This document shows, piece after piece, positions 1-8,768 of a DNA stretch of 64,000 nt (position 1 is the first letter of the stretch; each line of letters starts with the position of its first letter). Below the pieces are notes generated by a model. That model saw only the letters and a program-made list of their open reading frames with translations. It ran no database searches and was not told the origin of the DNA. The stretch is from NCBI GenBank assembly GCA_934631005.1, contig CAKTXA010000006.1, positions 1 through 64,000 on the forward strand, given 5' to 3'. The DNA comes from an uncultured Oscillospiraceae bacterium (GTDB lineage Bacteria; Bacillota; Clostridia; Oscillospirales; Oscillospiraceae). Made by a program: the position numbers and the translations under genes.

Positions 1-88
1 GGGGCCCTCAGCAAATCGGCGCTGCCCCAAAAAGAACGGTGGCGCGTACTGGCGGGAGGGGCAAGCCCCTCCCCTACGTTACGACGAA
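1..88 (+). repeat. Partial copy of the modular inverted-repeat element (right end)
   Basis: Positions 1-50 match, with few changes, the module at 16114-16165 and its reverse complement at 19008-19061. Positions 54-88 are the terminal module: a small palindrome (GGGAGGGG, CAAG, CCCCTCCC) followed by the conserved tail CTACGTTACGACGAA. The left part of the element lies outside the window. Positions 95-120 carry the short TTCACGATTCACTTTTACTT module also found at 5806-5830. Confidence 0.75.
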
Positions 89-117
89 GAACTTACTACT
101 TCACGATTCACTTTTAC

Positions 118-156
118 TTAAAAACACGCCCGCGGCGACTTTTTGTCGCCGCGGGC
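118..156 (-). terminator. Bidirectional intrinsic terminator
   Basis: A 12-bp GC-rich stem (128-139 with 145-156) has a five-T loop. Read leftward it is followed by GTGTTTTT, which suits termination of the minus-strand operon whose last stop codon is at 164-166. A T-rich run also follows on the plus strand. Confidence 0.75.
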
Positions 157-163
157 CTTCTTT

Positions 164-2353
164 TTATTCCATATTCTCCAGCGCGGTCTGTTCCCGGCTC
201 TGGCAGGTGAAGAGGATCACCTGGCGCGTTTTGGCTTCCTCGCGCAGGAGGGCCAGCGCGCGGGCCATGCGGGCGTCGTCAAAGCGCACCAGCGCGTCGT
301 CCAGCACCAGCGGCGCGTCCGCGCCCAGCGCCAGACGGCAGATGGCCAGCCGCACCGCGAGGTACACCTGATCCGCCGTCCCGCCGCTCAGATACAGCAG
401 CTGCCGCGTGATATTCTCGCCCGTCTGCCGCGCTTCGGCGTGCAGCTGGCGGTCGAGCAGGACAGTGTCGTACCGCCCGTCCGTCATGCTGCCCAGCAGC
501 TCGCCCGCAAGGGCCCCGATGCGCGGGGAAAAGCGCGTCTGCAGCGTGCGGTCGGCGCTCTCCAGCGCCGCCTCTGCCCGCTCCAGCGCGGCGTAGCGCG
601 ATGTGAGCTGCGCGATGCGCGCCGTGAGCTGCTCGCGCTCCGCTTCCAGCGCCGCTGGGTCGCCCAGCGCCGCGGCGCGGCCCTCGCTCTGGTCGAGCCG
701 GGAGCGCAGCTGCGATCGCTGCGCCTGCACCTGCAAAAGCGCCTGCTGCGCAGTCGGGAGCGTCCAGTCCTTCGTATCCGTGTCCGCCGGCGCGGCGATC
801 AGCTTCTGCTCGCCGAGCGCCGCGCACACGGCGTCATAGCGGCTGAGCGCCACGTCCGCCGCGCGCTGCGCGTCCAGCGCCGCGTCGTGCCGCCGCAGCG
901 CGGCCTGCACGGCCTCCTGCGCCAGCGCGTCCGTTTTGGCCGCGGGGTCAAACATCGACACCTGCCCCAAAAGCCGCGCCCGCGTCTGTAATATCGCCTG
1001 CTCGTGTGCCTGCCGCTCCGCGCACAGCGCGTCATACTGCCGCTTCTGCTGCTCGTACAGCCGCAGCGCACCGCAGTATTCGGCGGCAAACGCCGCCCAC
1101 GTTTCGGGCGGACGGCCCGCATAGCGATCGGCGATGGTCCGCGCCTTCACCGCGTTTTCGGCAACCAAGCGGTTATGCCGCTGCGTCAGCGGCAGCCAGA
1201 CAGCCAGCGTGAGCGCGCACAGCGGGATCGCCAGAATAGCGGGAATGGTGTCCTTCAAAATGAGCGCGCACGCCAACAGCCCCGCCGCCGCGAGCATGCC
1301 CATGATCAGCGGGAGCACGACCGGGTGCGGCTTGCCGCCGGTGAGCGACTGCACCTGCTGCGCATCCGCCTGCGCCCGCTGCGAAAGCTCCTCTTCCGCA
1401 AGCCCGCAGAACGCCGCGGGGCACGCCGGCGGTGTGGGCGCGTCCCCCGGCTGCGGCAGCGGCTGCGCCGATCGCTGCTGCAAAAGGGAGAGCTGCTGCG
1501 AGAGCTCCGTGAGGACCTCGCGCGGCGGGATATGCACAGTCTCTGCCTGCGCGGCGGCAAACGCCGCCTGCGCACTCTCCAGCGCCTGCGCCGCCTCATC
1601 GCGGCGGGCAACCGCCCGCGCGGCCTCCTGCGCGCGCAGCGCCTGCAGGATCTTCTCCAGCTCTGCCTGCCGCGCGTTGAGCTCTGATTCCTGCGCACGG
1701 AGCGTCAGGTCGTTTTTGTGCAGCGCGTGGATCTGCGCCAGCGTATCCTCCACCTGCGTGCGCTGCTGCTCCGCCTGCGGCAGAAGTCCCGTGCGGTTGT
1801 GGCGGCAGCGGTTGCGCCAGTCGCGCAGGCGCGCCGCCGTGTCAGTAAAGCTCACGGTCTCGTCGCCCGTAGTTACGAGGGACGACAGCCGCTTTTCCAG
1901 CTCCGCGTCCGACGTCACCGCCGCCGCGCTCTGGCCCACGAAGGCGCTGCGCTCAAAAACGCTCCGCCCCACGCCAAGAAGCAGCTCGCCGCAGTTCTCG
2001 CCCGTCATGCCCTCGATCGGCTGGCCGCTGTCGGTCTCATACGCGCGGAACTCGCCCATGGGCGTGCGGCCCTTTGTGCCGCGCTCGAGGGTGATGTGTT
2101 TGCCCTGCCATAGGAGCTCCACGCGCCCCTCCATCGGTGCGCCGCTCCAGGGCTTAAATTTCGTTTTCGCGGGCAGCTGACCGGCGCTGGCGCGCTGGCT
2201 GGTGTCGATGCCGTAGAGCATCGCCAGCAAAAATGCCGCCCAGGTCGACTTGCCCGATTCGTTCGGCGCGGTGACGACGTTCAGCCCGTCGCGCAGCGCC
2301 AGCCGCTCGTTCTGGAGCCTGCCGAAGCTGGCCTGCATCGAAACGATCCTCAC
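164..2353 (-). CDS. AAA family ATPase, YhaN/SbcC-like (SMC-type) DNA repair protein
   Basis: This 729-residue protein has an SMC/Rad50-type split ATPase. Walker A (APNESGKST) is at about residues 29-37, and the signature LSGG at about 655 and Walker B (PLVLDDAL) at about 681 lie in the C-terminal lobe. Long Ala/Gln/Glu-rich coiled coils fill the middle, interrupted at about residues 345-390 by two hydrophobic segments that look membrane-spanning, a feature of YhaN-like ATPases. The start overlaps the stop of the upstream metallophosphoesterase by ATGA, so the two are probably co-translated. Such ATPase/nuclease pairs resemble SbcCD or YhaN-YhaO and probably act on DNA ends. The membrane hairpin suggests a membrane-associated machine. 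The family is confident; the exact role is inferred. Confidence 0.85.
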   Translation of the reverse strand: MRIVSMQASFGRLQNERLALRDGLNVVTAPNESGKSTWAAFLLAMLYGIDTSQRASAGQLPAKTKFKPWSGAPMEGRVELLWQGKHITLERGTKGRTPMGEFRAYETDSGQPIEGMTGENCGELLLGVGRSVFERSAFVGQSAAAVTSDAELEKRLSSLVTTGDETVSFTDTAARLRDWRNRCRHNRTGLLPQAEQQRTQVEDTLAQIHALHKNDLTLRAQESELNARQAELEKILQALRAQEAARAVARRDEAAQALESAQAAFAAAQAETVHIPPREVLTELSQQLSLLQQRSAQPLPQPGDAPTPPACPAAFCGLAEEELSQRAQADAQQVQSLTGGKPHPVVLPLIMGMLAAAGLLACALILKDTIPAILAIPLCALTLAVWLPLTQRHNRLVAENAVKARTIADRYAGRPPETWAAFAAEYCGALRLYEQQKRQYDALCAERQAHEQAILQTRARLLGQVSMFDPAAKTDALAQEAVQAALRRHDAALDAQRAADVALSRYDAVCAALGEQKLIAAPADTDTKDWTLPTAQQALLQVQAQRSQLRSRLDQSEGRAAALGDPAALEAEREQLTARIAQLTSRYAALERAEAALESADRTLQTRFSPRIGALAGELLGSMTDGRYDTVLLDRQLHAEARQTGENITRQLLYLSGGTADQVYLAVRLAICRLALGADAPLVLDDALVRFDDARMARALALLREEAKTRQVILFTCQSREQTALENME

Positions 2354-3438
2354 AGCTCCGGCGCCTCCCTTCCGTCCATCGCCGCAAGGCCCAGCCGCAC
2401 GGCGTCCGCGATCTGCAGCTTTTCCGCTGCTGTAGGCGCTTCGTCATACTGTGCGCGGAGCGTCTGCAGGAAGAGCCCCCGCAGCGTATCCTCGCCGCAG
2501 CCGTCCCACAGCTCGCGCCGGGGCGTGGTCTCATCGCGCAGAGTAAGACTGAAAAACCGCCCCTGCAGCGCGCGCCAGAGCGCCGCCGTATCCGGCCGCG
2601 GCGCGTCGCCCGTTAAGATAATGCGGTAAATATCGTCCTGCGTGTCCGCGGGAAGCGCCTGCTCGATGGCCGCCAGCGGAGTGTCCCCGGCCGCCACGCG
2701 CAGGATCTCGTATTTCCTCCCGGTGATGGGCAGAAGCTCCGCCGTGCACGCCCCCGGCTGCGCCGTGACGAGATACACGCCCTTCTGCCCCAGCTCGTCA
2801 AAGCCGCGCCCCATCGGGCAGCCCGGCCAGCCGTAAAACGTCTCGCCCGCGCGCAGAAGGCCGCTTGCCTCGTGGATGTGCCCCATGGCGAGATAGCAAA
2901 GGCCCGAGGACGCGATCTGCTCGCGTGTGACGGCGTTATATGGGCTGTGCGCGTTCACGGCATCGCCGTGCAGCACCATGAGCTCCAACAGCCCGTCGCG
3001 CTTTGCCGAAAAGCCGTCCAGCAGCGCGGGGGCCTCGGCGGCTGTGAACGCCGCGCCCCACACGCGGCAGGAAAGCCGCGGGAATTCAAAGCAGTCCGGC
3101 GTGTTTTTTGTGAAAATATGCACGTTTTCCGGCCAATCCTCCGTCAGATACGCGCTGCCGGGGGCACAGAGATCGTGATTCCCCGGCGCGATGACGACCT
3201 CGGCGCGGCAGGACGCGAGCGCGCGGCGCAGCGCGTCCACGGTGTCGGGGTAGGCGTTGTCGCTGTCAAACAGGTCGCCCGCCAGCAGCATCAGGCCGCA
3301 GTCGTGGGCGTTCGCCAGCTCCGCGAGCTGCGTGAGCATCGCGCGCTGCTCCTGCCGCCGCTGCGCCGCCTGCTCGGGGCTGAGGGCAGAAAAGGGCGAA
3401 TCCAGATGCAGATCCGCCGCGTGCAGCAGCCGGATCAT
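2350..3438 (-). CDS. Metallophosphoesterase, SbcD/YhaO-like DNA repair exonuclease
   Basis: 362 residues. The calcineurin-type metal motifs are plain: D9 and H11 in HAADLHLD, GDLFD at 54-58, GNHD at 86-89, and a later GHIHE. This is the SbcD/Mre11 nuclease fold. I start it at the ATG at 3438, whose sequence MIRLLHAADLHLDSP is the conserved family N-terminus; the open frame extends 86 codons further upstream but only antisense to the neighbouring gene. ATGA overlaps join it to the genes on both sides. With the ATPase downstream it should form a nuclease-ATPase complex processing DNA ends or hairpins. It is close to both YhaO and SbcD, so I give no gene symbol. Confidence 0.88.
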   Translation of the reverse strand: MIRLLHAADLHLDSPFSALSPEQAAQRRQEQRAMLTQLAELANAHDCGLMLLAGDLFDSDNAYPDTVDALRRALASCRAEVVIAPGNHDLCAPGSAYLTEDWPENVHIFTKNTPDCFEFPRLSCRVWGAAFTAAEAPALLDGFSAKRDGLLELMVLHGDAVNAHSPYNAVTREQIASSGLCYLAMGHIHEASGLLRAGETFYGWPGCPMGRGFDELGQKGVYLVTAQPGACTAELLPITGRKYEILRVAAGDTPLAAIEQALPADTQDDIYRIILTGDAPRPDTAALWRALQGRFFSLTLRDETTPRRELWDGCGEDTLRGLFLQTLRAQYDEAPTAAEKLQIADAVRLGLAAMDGREAPEL

Positions 3439-4208
3439 TCCGCCACCACCCTTTCCACATGCGTGCAGCGGCGCGTTTTTGTGTCGATCGTGAGCAGGAG
3501 CCCGTGCAGGCGGCATGGCCCTGGCGCGACCTCGTAGCGCGAGGTCAGCTCGCCCCGGAAATTCGCGATCGACTGCTCCGGCCGCACGCCGATGACCGAC
3601 CGCACCGGCCCCGTCATGCCAAGGTCCGTCTGATAGCCTGTGCCGTTCGGCAAAATCGTCTCGTCCGCCGTGGGAACGTGCGTATGCGTGCCCCACAGGG
3701 CGCTCACGCGCCCGTCGAGATAGTAGCCCATGGCGAGCTTTTCCGACGTTGCCTCGGCGTGGAAGTCCAGCAGCACCGGCACGTCCCCCGTCTTTTCCAG
3801 AATGCGGTCGACGACGCGGAAGGGATTGTCCGGCGTAAAGTCCATATGGCAGCGGCCGATGAGGTTCACGACCGCGATCGGCCCCGCCTTGGTCTCAAAA
3901 ACGCCCCAGCCGCGGCCGGGCAGATGCGGCTGAAAATTCGCCGGGCGCAGGATATACGGGCTGTCGTCCAGAAACGGGCAGATCTCCCGCCGGTTCCACG
4001 TGTGGTTTCCGAGCGTGATGACATCCGCCCCGGCGTCCAGCATCATCTCCGCCTGCTGCGGCGTGAGGCCCACGCCGGAGGCGTTTTCACCGTTTACGAC
4101 GGCAAAGCCAACGTCATAGCGCCGCCGCAGCGCGCGCAGGTTCTTTTTCAGGCACAAAATGCCCGACGCGCCGACCACATCGCCGACGGCCAAAATGCGT
4201 ACCTCCAT
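3435..4208 (-). CDS. ymdB: YmdB-family metallophosphoesterase (2',3'-cyclic nucleotide phosphodiesterase type)
   Basis: 257 residues, close to the usual 260-265 of the YmdB (TIGR00282) family. Motifs present are GDVVG near the start, NGEN, GNHTWNRRE, the FHAEATSEK segment and GTHTHVPTADE with the paired metal-binding histidines. The start at 4208 has AAGGAGGTG about 7 nt upstream; the longer open frame reading back to 4730 is a shadow of the sigma-factor gene. Family members hydrolyse cyclic nucleotides and affect biofilm and developmental decisions in Bacillus. Here it leads a three-gene minus-strand operon with two DNA-repair-type genes, each junction overlapping by 4 nt. Confidence 0.9.
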   Translation of the reverse strand: MEVRILAVGDVVGASGILCLKKNLRALRRRYDVGFAVVNGENASGVGLTPQQAEMMLDAGADVITLGNHTWNRREICPFLDDSPYILRPANFQPHLPGRGWGVFETKAGPIAVVNLIGRCHMDFTPDNPFRVVDRILEKTGDVPVLLDFHAEATSEKLAMGYYLDGRVSALWGTHTHVPTADETILPNGTGYQTDLGMTGPVRSVIGVRPEQSIANFRGELTSRYEVAPGPCRLHGLLLTIDTKTRRCTHVERVVAE

Positions 4209-4232
4209 CCGCCGCACCTCCTTCTTTGCAAA

Positions 4233-4271
4233 AATTATAGCATTTTCAAATCGCAAATTCCATGCTATACT
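4233..4271. promoter_or_regulatory. Divergent promoter region, ymdB / sigma factor
   Basis: Rightward: TTTTCA (4243-4248), 17 bp, TATACT (4266-4271), ahead of the sigma factor. Leftward: a perfect TATAAT (complement of 4233-4238) with only a weak -35, ahead of ymdB. The region is conspicuously AT-rich against GC-rich surroundings. Confidence 0.55.
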
Positions 4272-4338
4272 GAAAAAAATCAGCGCCGTGTGCAACGCGG
4301 GCGCAAAAAAATCGTCAAAAAGATTGGAGGCGGATGAT

Positions 4339-4899
4339 TTGGAGGACTCCAGGATCATCGACCTGTATTTTGCCCGCAGTGAGGACGCCATCGCGCAGAC
4401 GGACGCAAAATACGGTGCATACTGCCGCGCCATCGCCATGAATATCCTCAAAAGCCGCGAGGACAGCGACGAATGCGTCAGCGACACGTGGCTGCACGCG
4501 TGGAACGCCATGCCGCCGCAGCGGCCCGGCGTCCTGTCGGCCTTTCTCGGGCGCATCACGCGCAATCTGTCGTTTGACCGCTTCAAGGCCGCCCGCGCCG
4601 ACAAGCGCGGCGGCGGCAGTCTGGCGGCATCGCTCGACGAGCTGGCGGAGTGCATCGCGTCGCGCGGCGGTGTGGATGAGGCGATCGACGAGCGGGAGCT
4701 GACGCGCGCCATCGACGCGTTTTTGCGCACGCTTCCGGAGCGCGAGTGCAGTCTGTTTCTGCGCCGCTACTGGTTCGTGGACGGCATCGACGCCATCGCG
4801 CTGCGCTTTTCCATGAAGCCGAATACCGTCAAATCTTGTTTGCTGCGCACGCGCGAAAAGCTGCGCAGATACCTGCAGCAGGAGGGGATCGCCGTATGA
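4339..4899 (+). CDS. RNA polymerase sigma-70 family (ECF-like) sigma factor
   Basis: 186 residues from a TTG start at 4339, chosen because GGAGG (4326-4330) sits 8 nt upstream; the longer open frame begins inside ymdB on the other strand. Region 2 is seen in the segment with FLGRITRNLSFDRFKA. Region 4 is seen in ALRFSMKPNTVKSCLLRTRE, a sigma-70 region 4 helix-turn-helix. Its stop overlaps the start of the next gene by ATGA, the usual arrangement of a sigma factor with its membrane-bound regulator. What it responds to cannot be read from the sequence. Confidence 0.82.
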   Translation: MEDSRIIDLYFARSEDAIAQTDAKYGAYCRAIAMNILKSREDSDECVSDTWLHAWNAMPPQRPGVLSAFLGRITRNLSFDRFKAARADKRGGGSLAASLDELAECIASRGGVDEAIDERELTRAIDAFLRTLPERECSLFLRRYWFVDGIDAIALRFSMKPNTVKSCLLRTREKLRRYLQQEGIAV

Positions 4900-5537
4900 A
4901 GGGTGAACAGCTGTTCCGCGCCGTCGGTCAGGTCGGGGACGATCTGATCGCGCGCGCCGAAAAAATGCCGGCGCGGCAAACCGCGCGCTGGAAGCCGCTT
5001 GCGGCGCTCGCGGCGTGCTGCGCGCTGATCGTGGGCATCGCGGCGCTGGCGCTGCCGCGCTGGATCGGCAATAAATCCGCCGACACGACCGCCGCCGCCA
5101 AGGAGGCCGCGCCGCAGGCCGCGATGGCCGAGGACGCCGCCGAGGCCCGGGCGTACAGCGAGGATGTGCTCGTCGAAGCCGCCGCGCCTGAGACGGAGGT
5201 CGAATCCCCCGCTGCCGAGGCCCCCGCGATGGGCGCGCCCACAGCGGATGCGCCCGCGGAGGATCTGCTGGAGCAGAACGCCAGGGCCTCCGCCGAAGCG
5301 GGCGCGCCGGACGGCGACTGGATCGTATTCGGCGGCCAGTATTACACCCTCGCCGCCGCCAACGACGAAGCGCACACCGCCGGCGAGGACGGCGAAGCCC
5401 GCGGTGCCCGGCTCGGCGCCGTTGACGACAGCAAAGACGCCGCCCTGACCGGCTGCGCCGTCTACGCCTACCCGGCAGAAGGGTGCGTGCTGGTAGAGCG
5501 GGACGGAGAGTATCTGCTCTACCGGGCAGTGGAATAA
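4896..5537 (+). CDS. Membrane-anchored protein, likely anti-sigma factor
   Basis: 213 residues. A short charged cytoplasmic N-terminus (about 30 residues) is followed by one hydrophobic segment at about residues 34-55. Then comes a long Ala/Glu/Pro-rich stretch (about 60-140) and a small C-terminal domain. I recognise no defined domain. The anti-sigma role is inferred from the ATGA overlap with the sigma gene and from the topology: small cytosolic part, one membrane helix, extracytoplasmic domain. The low-complexity Ala/Glu composition may partly reflect the high-GC codon bias of the region. Confidence 0.6.
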   Translation: MKGEQLFRAVGQVGDDLIARAEKMPARQTARWKPLAALAACCALIVGIAALALPRWIGNKSADTTAAAKEAAPQAAMAEDAAEARAYSEDVLVEAAAPETEVESPAAEAPAMGAPTADAPAEDLLEQNARASAEAGAPDGDWIVFGGQYYTLAAANDEAHTAGEDGEARGARLGAVDDSKDAALTGCAVYAYPAEGCVLVERDGEYLLYRAVE

Positions 5538-5539
5538 AC

Positions 5540-5830
5540 AGCGGGCAGCTGTGGTATTTGCACGCACCGCGGCGCGGAATGCACCCCTTGGCTTCCCCTG
5601 GGGGAAGCTGGCTGCGGAGCGTCAGCGGAGCAGACTGATGAGGGCCGGGAAGCACTGAAACATAGCTTAGCATGCTCATCAAAACGTAACTGCTCCCCGG
5701 CCCTCATCCGGCTCGCTGCGCTCGCCACCTTCCCCGAGGGGAAGGTATGGGGTGCCTACGATTCATCGGTGCGTCAGGGATTCGACAGCAAATGCTCATT
5801 TCTTCACGATTCACTCTTCGCTTTTACTTA
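5540..5830. repeat. Intergenic modular inverted-repeat element (core hairpin copy)
   Basis: Positions 5592-5744 are a copy of the roughly 150-bp core also seen at about 15909-16117, 19064-19213 and 38005-38154. Each end has a CTTCCCC/GGGGAAG hairpin, with a long inner stem (GATGAGGGCC with GGCCCTCATC). To its left, 5540-5590 matches the linker at 15856-15908. To its right, 5747-5830 resembles the reverse complement of 37925-38004, ending in the TTCACGATTCACTCTTC module. No terminal CTACGTTACGACGAA module is seen here. There is no gene in this gap. Confidence 0.75.
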
Positions 5831-5875
5831 AAAAAACATACCCCCGCGGCTGTTGCCGCGGGGGTATGTTTTTTC
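5831..5875 (-). terminator. Bidirectional intrinsic terminator after ackA
   Basis: A 16-bp stem (5835-5850 with 5855-5870) has a TGTT loop and T runs on both outer sides. On the minus strand it follows the acetate kinase stop codon at 5886 by about 15 nt. Confidence 0.85.
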
Positions 5876-5885
5876 TTTTTACTTC

Positions 5886-7082
5886 TTACTTCGTCAGCGC
5901 GGCCGTATCCTGGGCGATCATCAGCTCTTCGTTGGTGGGGATGACCCAGACCTTGACCTTGGAGTCGGGGGTGGAGATGACGACCTCTTCGCCGCGGAGC
6001 TTGTTCTTTTCCGCGTCGAGCTTCACGCCGAGATAGTCCAGCCCGTCGCAGATGGACGCGCGCATGGGCGCGGAGTTCTCGCCCACGCCTGCCGTAAAGA
6101 CGATGCAGTCCACACCGCCGAGCGCGGCGGCGTAGGCGCCGATATACTTCTTGACCTCATAGGCGAACTTGTCGAGCGCGAGGCGCGCGGCGTCGTTGCC
6201 CTGCGCGGCGGCGGCGTCGAGATCGCGGAAGTCGGAGGATACGCCGTCAGACAGCGCGAGCACGCCGGACTTCTTGTTGAGCATGGTCAGGCACTCGTCG
6301 GCGGACATATTGTACTTGTTCATAATGAACTGCGCAACGCAGGTGTCAATATCGCCCGCGCGCGTGCCCATGGGGACGCCCGCCAGAGGGCTCAGGCCCA
6401 TGGAGGTATCCTGACACTTGCCGTCCTTCACAGCGGAGAGGGACGAGCCGTTGCCGAGGTGGCAGACGATGATGCGGTGCGCATGCTCCACGCCGCCCAT
6501 CAGCTCGATGCAGCGCTTGGAGACGAAGCGGTGCGACGTGCCGTGGAAGCCGTAGCGGCGGAGATGATCGTCGGTGTAGTATTTGGTGGGGATGGCGTAG
6601 CGATACGCCTTGGGCGGCATGGTCATATGGAACGCAGTGTCGAACACGGCGACCTGGGGCTTTCCGGGCATGGCCTTTTCGCAGGCCTCGATGCCCATGA
6701 GGTTGGCGGGGTTATGGAGCGGACCGAGGGGGATGCAGTCACGGATGGCCTGCTTGCAGTCCTCGGTGACGATGCAGCTCTCAACAAACCTGTCGCCGCC
6801 GTGGAGCACGCGGTGGCCGACGGCGTCGATCTCATCGACGGACTGGATCACGCCGTACTCACCGTCCACCAGGATGGACATAACGGCCTCGATGGCCTCC
6901 TTATGGGTGGGCATGGGGATGTCCTTTTCGACCTTCGTGCCCTTGGACAGCGCCTTGTGGGTCAGACGGCCGTCCAGACCGATGCGCTCGCACAGGCCCT
7001 TTGCGGTGACGACGCCGGTATCCGGATCCATCAGCTGATACTTCAGACTCGAGCTGCCGGCGTTGATGACGAGGATGTTCAT
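5886..7082 (-). CDS. ackA: Acetate kinase
   Basis: 398 residues, the normal length. Signature motifs are NAGSSSLKYQL at the N-terminus, GHRVLHGGDRF, HLGNGSSLSAV and the C-terminal FTAGVGENS. It interconverts acetyl phosphate plus ADP with acetate plus ATP, the last ATP-yielding step of acetate fermentation, in the cytoplasm. AGGAGT lies about 10 nt upstream of the ATG. The usual partner pta is not adjacent. The gene is monocistronic, divergent from tmcAL, and ends at a strong terminator. The divergent neighbour consumes acetate to modify tRNA, so the pairing may be more than chance, but that is only inference. Confidence 0.97.
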   Translation of the reverse strand: MNILVINAGSSSLKYQLMDPDTGVVTAKGLCERIGLDGRLTHKALSKGTKVEKDIPMPTHKEAIEAVMSILVDGEYGVIQSVDEIDAVGHRVLHGGDRFVESCIVTEDCKQAIRDCIPLGPLHNPANLMGIEACEKAMPGKPQVAVFDTAFHMTMPPKAYRYAIPTKYYTDDHLRRYGFHGTSHRFVSKRCIELMGGVEHAHRIIVCHLGNGSSLSAVKDGKCQDTSMGLSPLAGVPMGTRAGDIDTCVAQFIMNKYNMSADECLTMLNKKSGVLALSDGVSSDFRDLDAAAAQGNDAARLALDKFAYEVKKYIGAYAAALGGVDCIVFTAGVGENSAPMRASICDGLDYLGVKLDAEKNKLRGEEVVISTPDSKVKVWVIPTNEELMIAQDTAALTK

Positions 7083-7215
7083 AATGTATTCACTCCTATT
7101 ATTGTTTGGCTTTTTCGTGTGTTTGTGCTAAACTGTTCATACAAAAGATATGATACAATATTTATCCGCGGGAAACAAGTGCTTTTCCGATATTTTGCAG
7201 GAATGAGGTGGGAAA

Positions 7216-8382
7216 ATGGCGGTCGCCGGGATCATCTGCGAGTATAACCCCTTCCACAGCGGGCATCTGCGGCAGTTTGCGCAGCTCCGCGAGCGGCTCG
7301 GCGCGGATGCGGCCATCGTGTGCCTGATGAGCGGCGCGTTCGTCCAGCGCGGCGAGGTGGCCGTCTTCTCCCCCGCCGTGCGCGCCGCGGCGGCGGTCGA
7401 GTGCGGGGCCGATCTCGTTCTGGAGCTGCCGGTGACGCACAGCCTGCGCTCGGCGGAGGGCTTCGCCGCGGGCGGGGTGGACATTTTGTCGCGGCTCGGC
7501 GCGGTGGATGCGCTGTGCTTCGGCGCGGAGCACGCGGACGCGGACGCGCTGCGCAAAACGGCGGAAATTCTGTGCAGCGCGGACTATGAGGCGGCGCTGC
7601 GCACGCAGCTGCAAAGCCGCGTGAGCTACGCCGCGGCACGCGAGCGGGCGCTGAGCGCCTGCGGCGGCGACGGGCAGCTTCTGCAAAGGCCGAACGACAT
7701 TCTGGCCGCGGAGTACTGCAAGGCCATCGTGCAGCAGAAAAGCCGCCTGCGCCCGCTCGTGCTGCCGCGCGGCGGGGACTATCACGCACAGACTGCCGAC
7801 GCAGAGAACCCGTCCGCCACGGCGGTGCGGGCGCTGTACCCAAGCGGCAGCTGGCGGGCGCTCGTGCCGGATGCGGCGGCGGCGCTGTATGAGACGGCGG
7901 AGCGCTTTACGATGGCGGCGGGCGAACGCGCGATGCTCGCGCGCCTGCGCGGGCTTTCGGAGGGCGACTGGGAACGTATTCCCTACGGCTCCGAGGGCCT
8001 GTGGCGGGCGGTGTACAAGGCCGTGCAGCGCGCGGGCAGCGTGGAGGATATGATCGACGCCGCAAAGTCCAAGCGCTATGTGCGCACGCGCCTGCAGCGG
8101 CTGCTCCTGTGCGCATATCTGGGGCTGACGGCGGACGATCTGGCCCGCCCGGCAGCGTTCGTGCGCGTGCTGGCGCTGGGCGCGCGCGGCGGGGCGCTTT
8201 TGCGGCGCATCCGCGAAGCAGCCGCGATCCCATGCCTGAACGCGGGCGCGCGCGCCCCGGTGGGGGCGCAGGCGGCGATTGAGACGCGCTGCGCCGGGTT
8301 ATCCACACTTTTTTCCACAGGAACAAACGCACCTGCCGCCGCTTTGGCGCAAAAAGGCATGGTTTATCGCAGAAAAATTTGA
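7216..8382 (+). CDS. tmcAL: tRNA(Met) cytidine acetate ligase (YlbM/TmcAL family)
   Basis: 388 residues, near the 390-415 typical of the family. The N-terminal GIICEYNPFHSGH carries the HxGH-type nucleotidyltransferase motif, and CLMSGAFVQRGE is highly characteristic. The family activates acetate with ATP and acetylates the wobble cytidine of elongator tRNA-Met. Here it is divergent from acetate kinase and just upstream of rpmE, which has its own promoter. The start at 7216 has GAGGTGGG upstream. Family assignment is secure; the biochemical role is from studied Bacillus homologues. Confidence 0.92.
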   Translation: MAVAGIICEYNPFHSGHLRQFAQLRERLGADAAIVCLMSGAFVQRGEVAVFSPAVRAAAAVECGADLVLELPVTHSLRSAEGFAAGGVDILSRLGAVDALCFGAEHADADALRKTAEILCSADYEAALRTQLQSRVSYAAARERALSACGGDGQLLQRPNDILAAEYCKAIVQQKSRLRPLVLPRGGDYHAQTADAENPSATAVRALYPSGSWRALVPDAAAALYETAERFTMAAGERAMLARLRGLSEGDWERIPYGSEGLWRAVYKAVQRAGSVEDMIDAAKSKRYVRTRLQRLLLCAYLGLTADDLARPAAFVRVLALGARGGALLRRIREAAAIPCLNAGARAPVGAQAAIETRCAGLSTLFSTGTNAPAAALAQKGMVYRRKI

Positions 8383-8390
8383 AAAAACTC

Positions 8391-8419
8391 TTGCATCGGC
8401 AAAAAAACTGTGATACTAT
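8391..8419 (+). promoter_or_regulatory. Promoter of rpmE
   Basis: TTGCAT (8391-8396), 17-bp spacer, TACTAT (8414-8419), about 70 nt upstream of the L31 start, in an A-rich stretch right after the tmcAL stop. The leader of about 65 nt has no structure I can name. Confidence 0.6.
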
Positions 8420-8488
8420 ATCTGAGCGTTTGAACCAAGGGAAAGGCGCAAGCCTTTTTACAGAAATCTGATGAGAGAGGTGAAACCC

Positions 8489-8689
8489 ATGAAGGAAGGC
8501 ATCCATCCCAAATACGAACAGACGACTATCAGATGCGCGTGTGGTGCTGTGATCGAAACAGGCTCTACCAAGAAGGACATCAAGGTTGAAATTTGCTCCA
8601 AGTGCCATCCGTTCTATACCGGCAAGCAGAAGCTCGTCGATACCGGCGGACGCGTGGACCGTTTCAACAAGAAATATGGTCTGAAGTAA
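8489..8689 (+). CDS. rpmE: 50S ribosomal protein L31 (zinc-binding type)
   Basis: 66 residues from the ATG at 8489, which starts MKEGIHPKYEQT, the classical L31 N-terminus; the frame's earlier ATG at 8471 overlaps the GAGAGGTG ribosome-binding site and is rejected. Four cysteines (CAC near residues 16-18, and CSKC near 37-40) make this the zinc-containing C+ form. It is a component of the large ribosomal subunit. A strong terminator follows directly. Confidence 0.96.
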   Translation: MKEGIHPKYEQTTIRCACGAVIETGSTKKDIKVEICSKCHPFYTGKQKLVDTGGRVDRFNKKYGLK

Positions 8690-8697
8690 GCGATCTG

Positions 8698-8726
8698 GCC
8701 CGCACCGCCTCGGTGCGGGCTTTTTT
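8698..8726 (+). terminator. Intrinsic terminator after rpmE
   Basis: A 10-bp perfect stem (GCCCGCACCG with CGGTGCGGGC), a CCT loop, then six Ts (8721-8726). Confidence 0.92.
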
Positions 8727-8768
8727 CGTACCCGCGAAAATTGCCGAAGAGGCAGCGAAGGATAAAAC

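Noticed and set aside
143..2180. Long plus-strand open frames opposite the YhaN-like ATPase
   Set aside because: Antisense shadows caused by high GC; Arg/Ala/Ser-rich composition without motifs.
5539..6036. Open frames spanning the gap after the anti-sigma-like gene
   Set aside because: They run through the repeat and terminator and are antisense to ackA.
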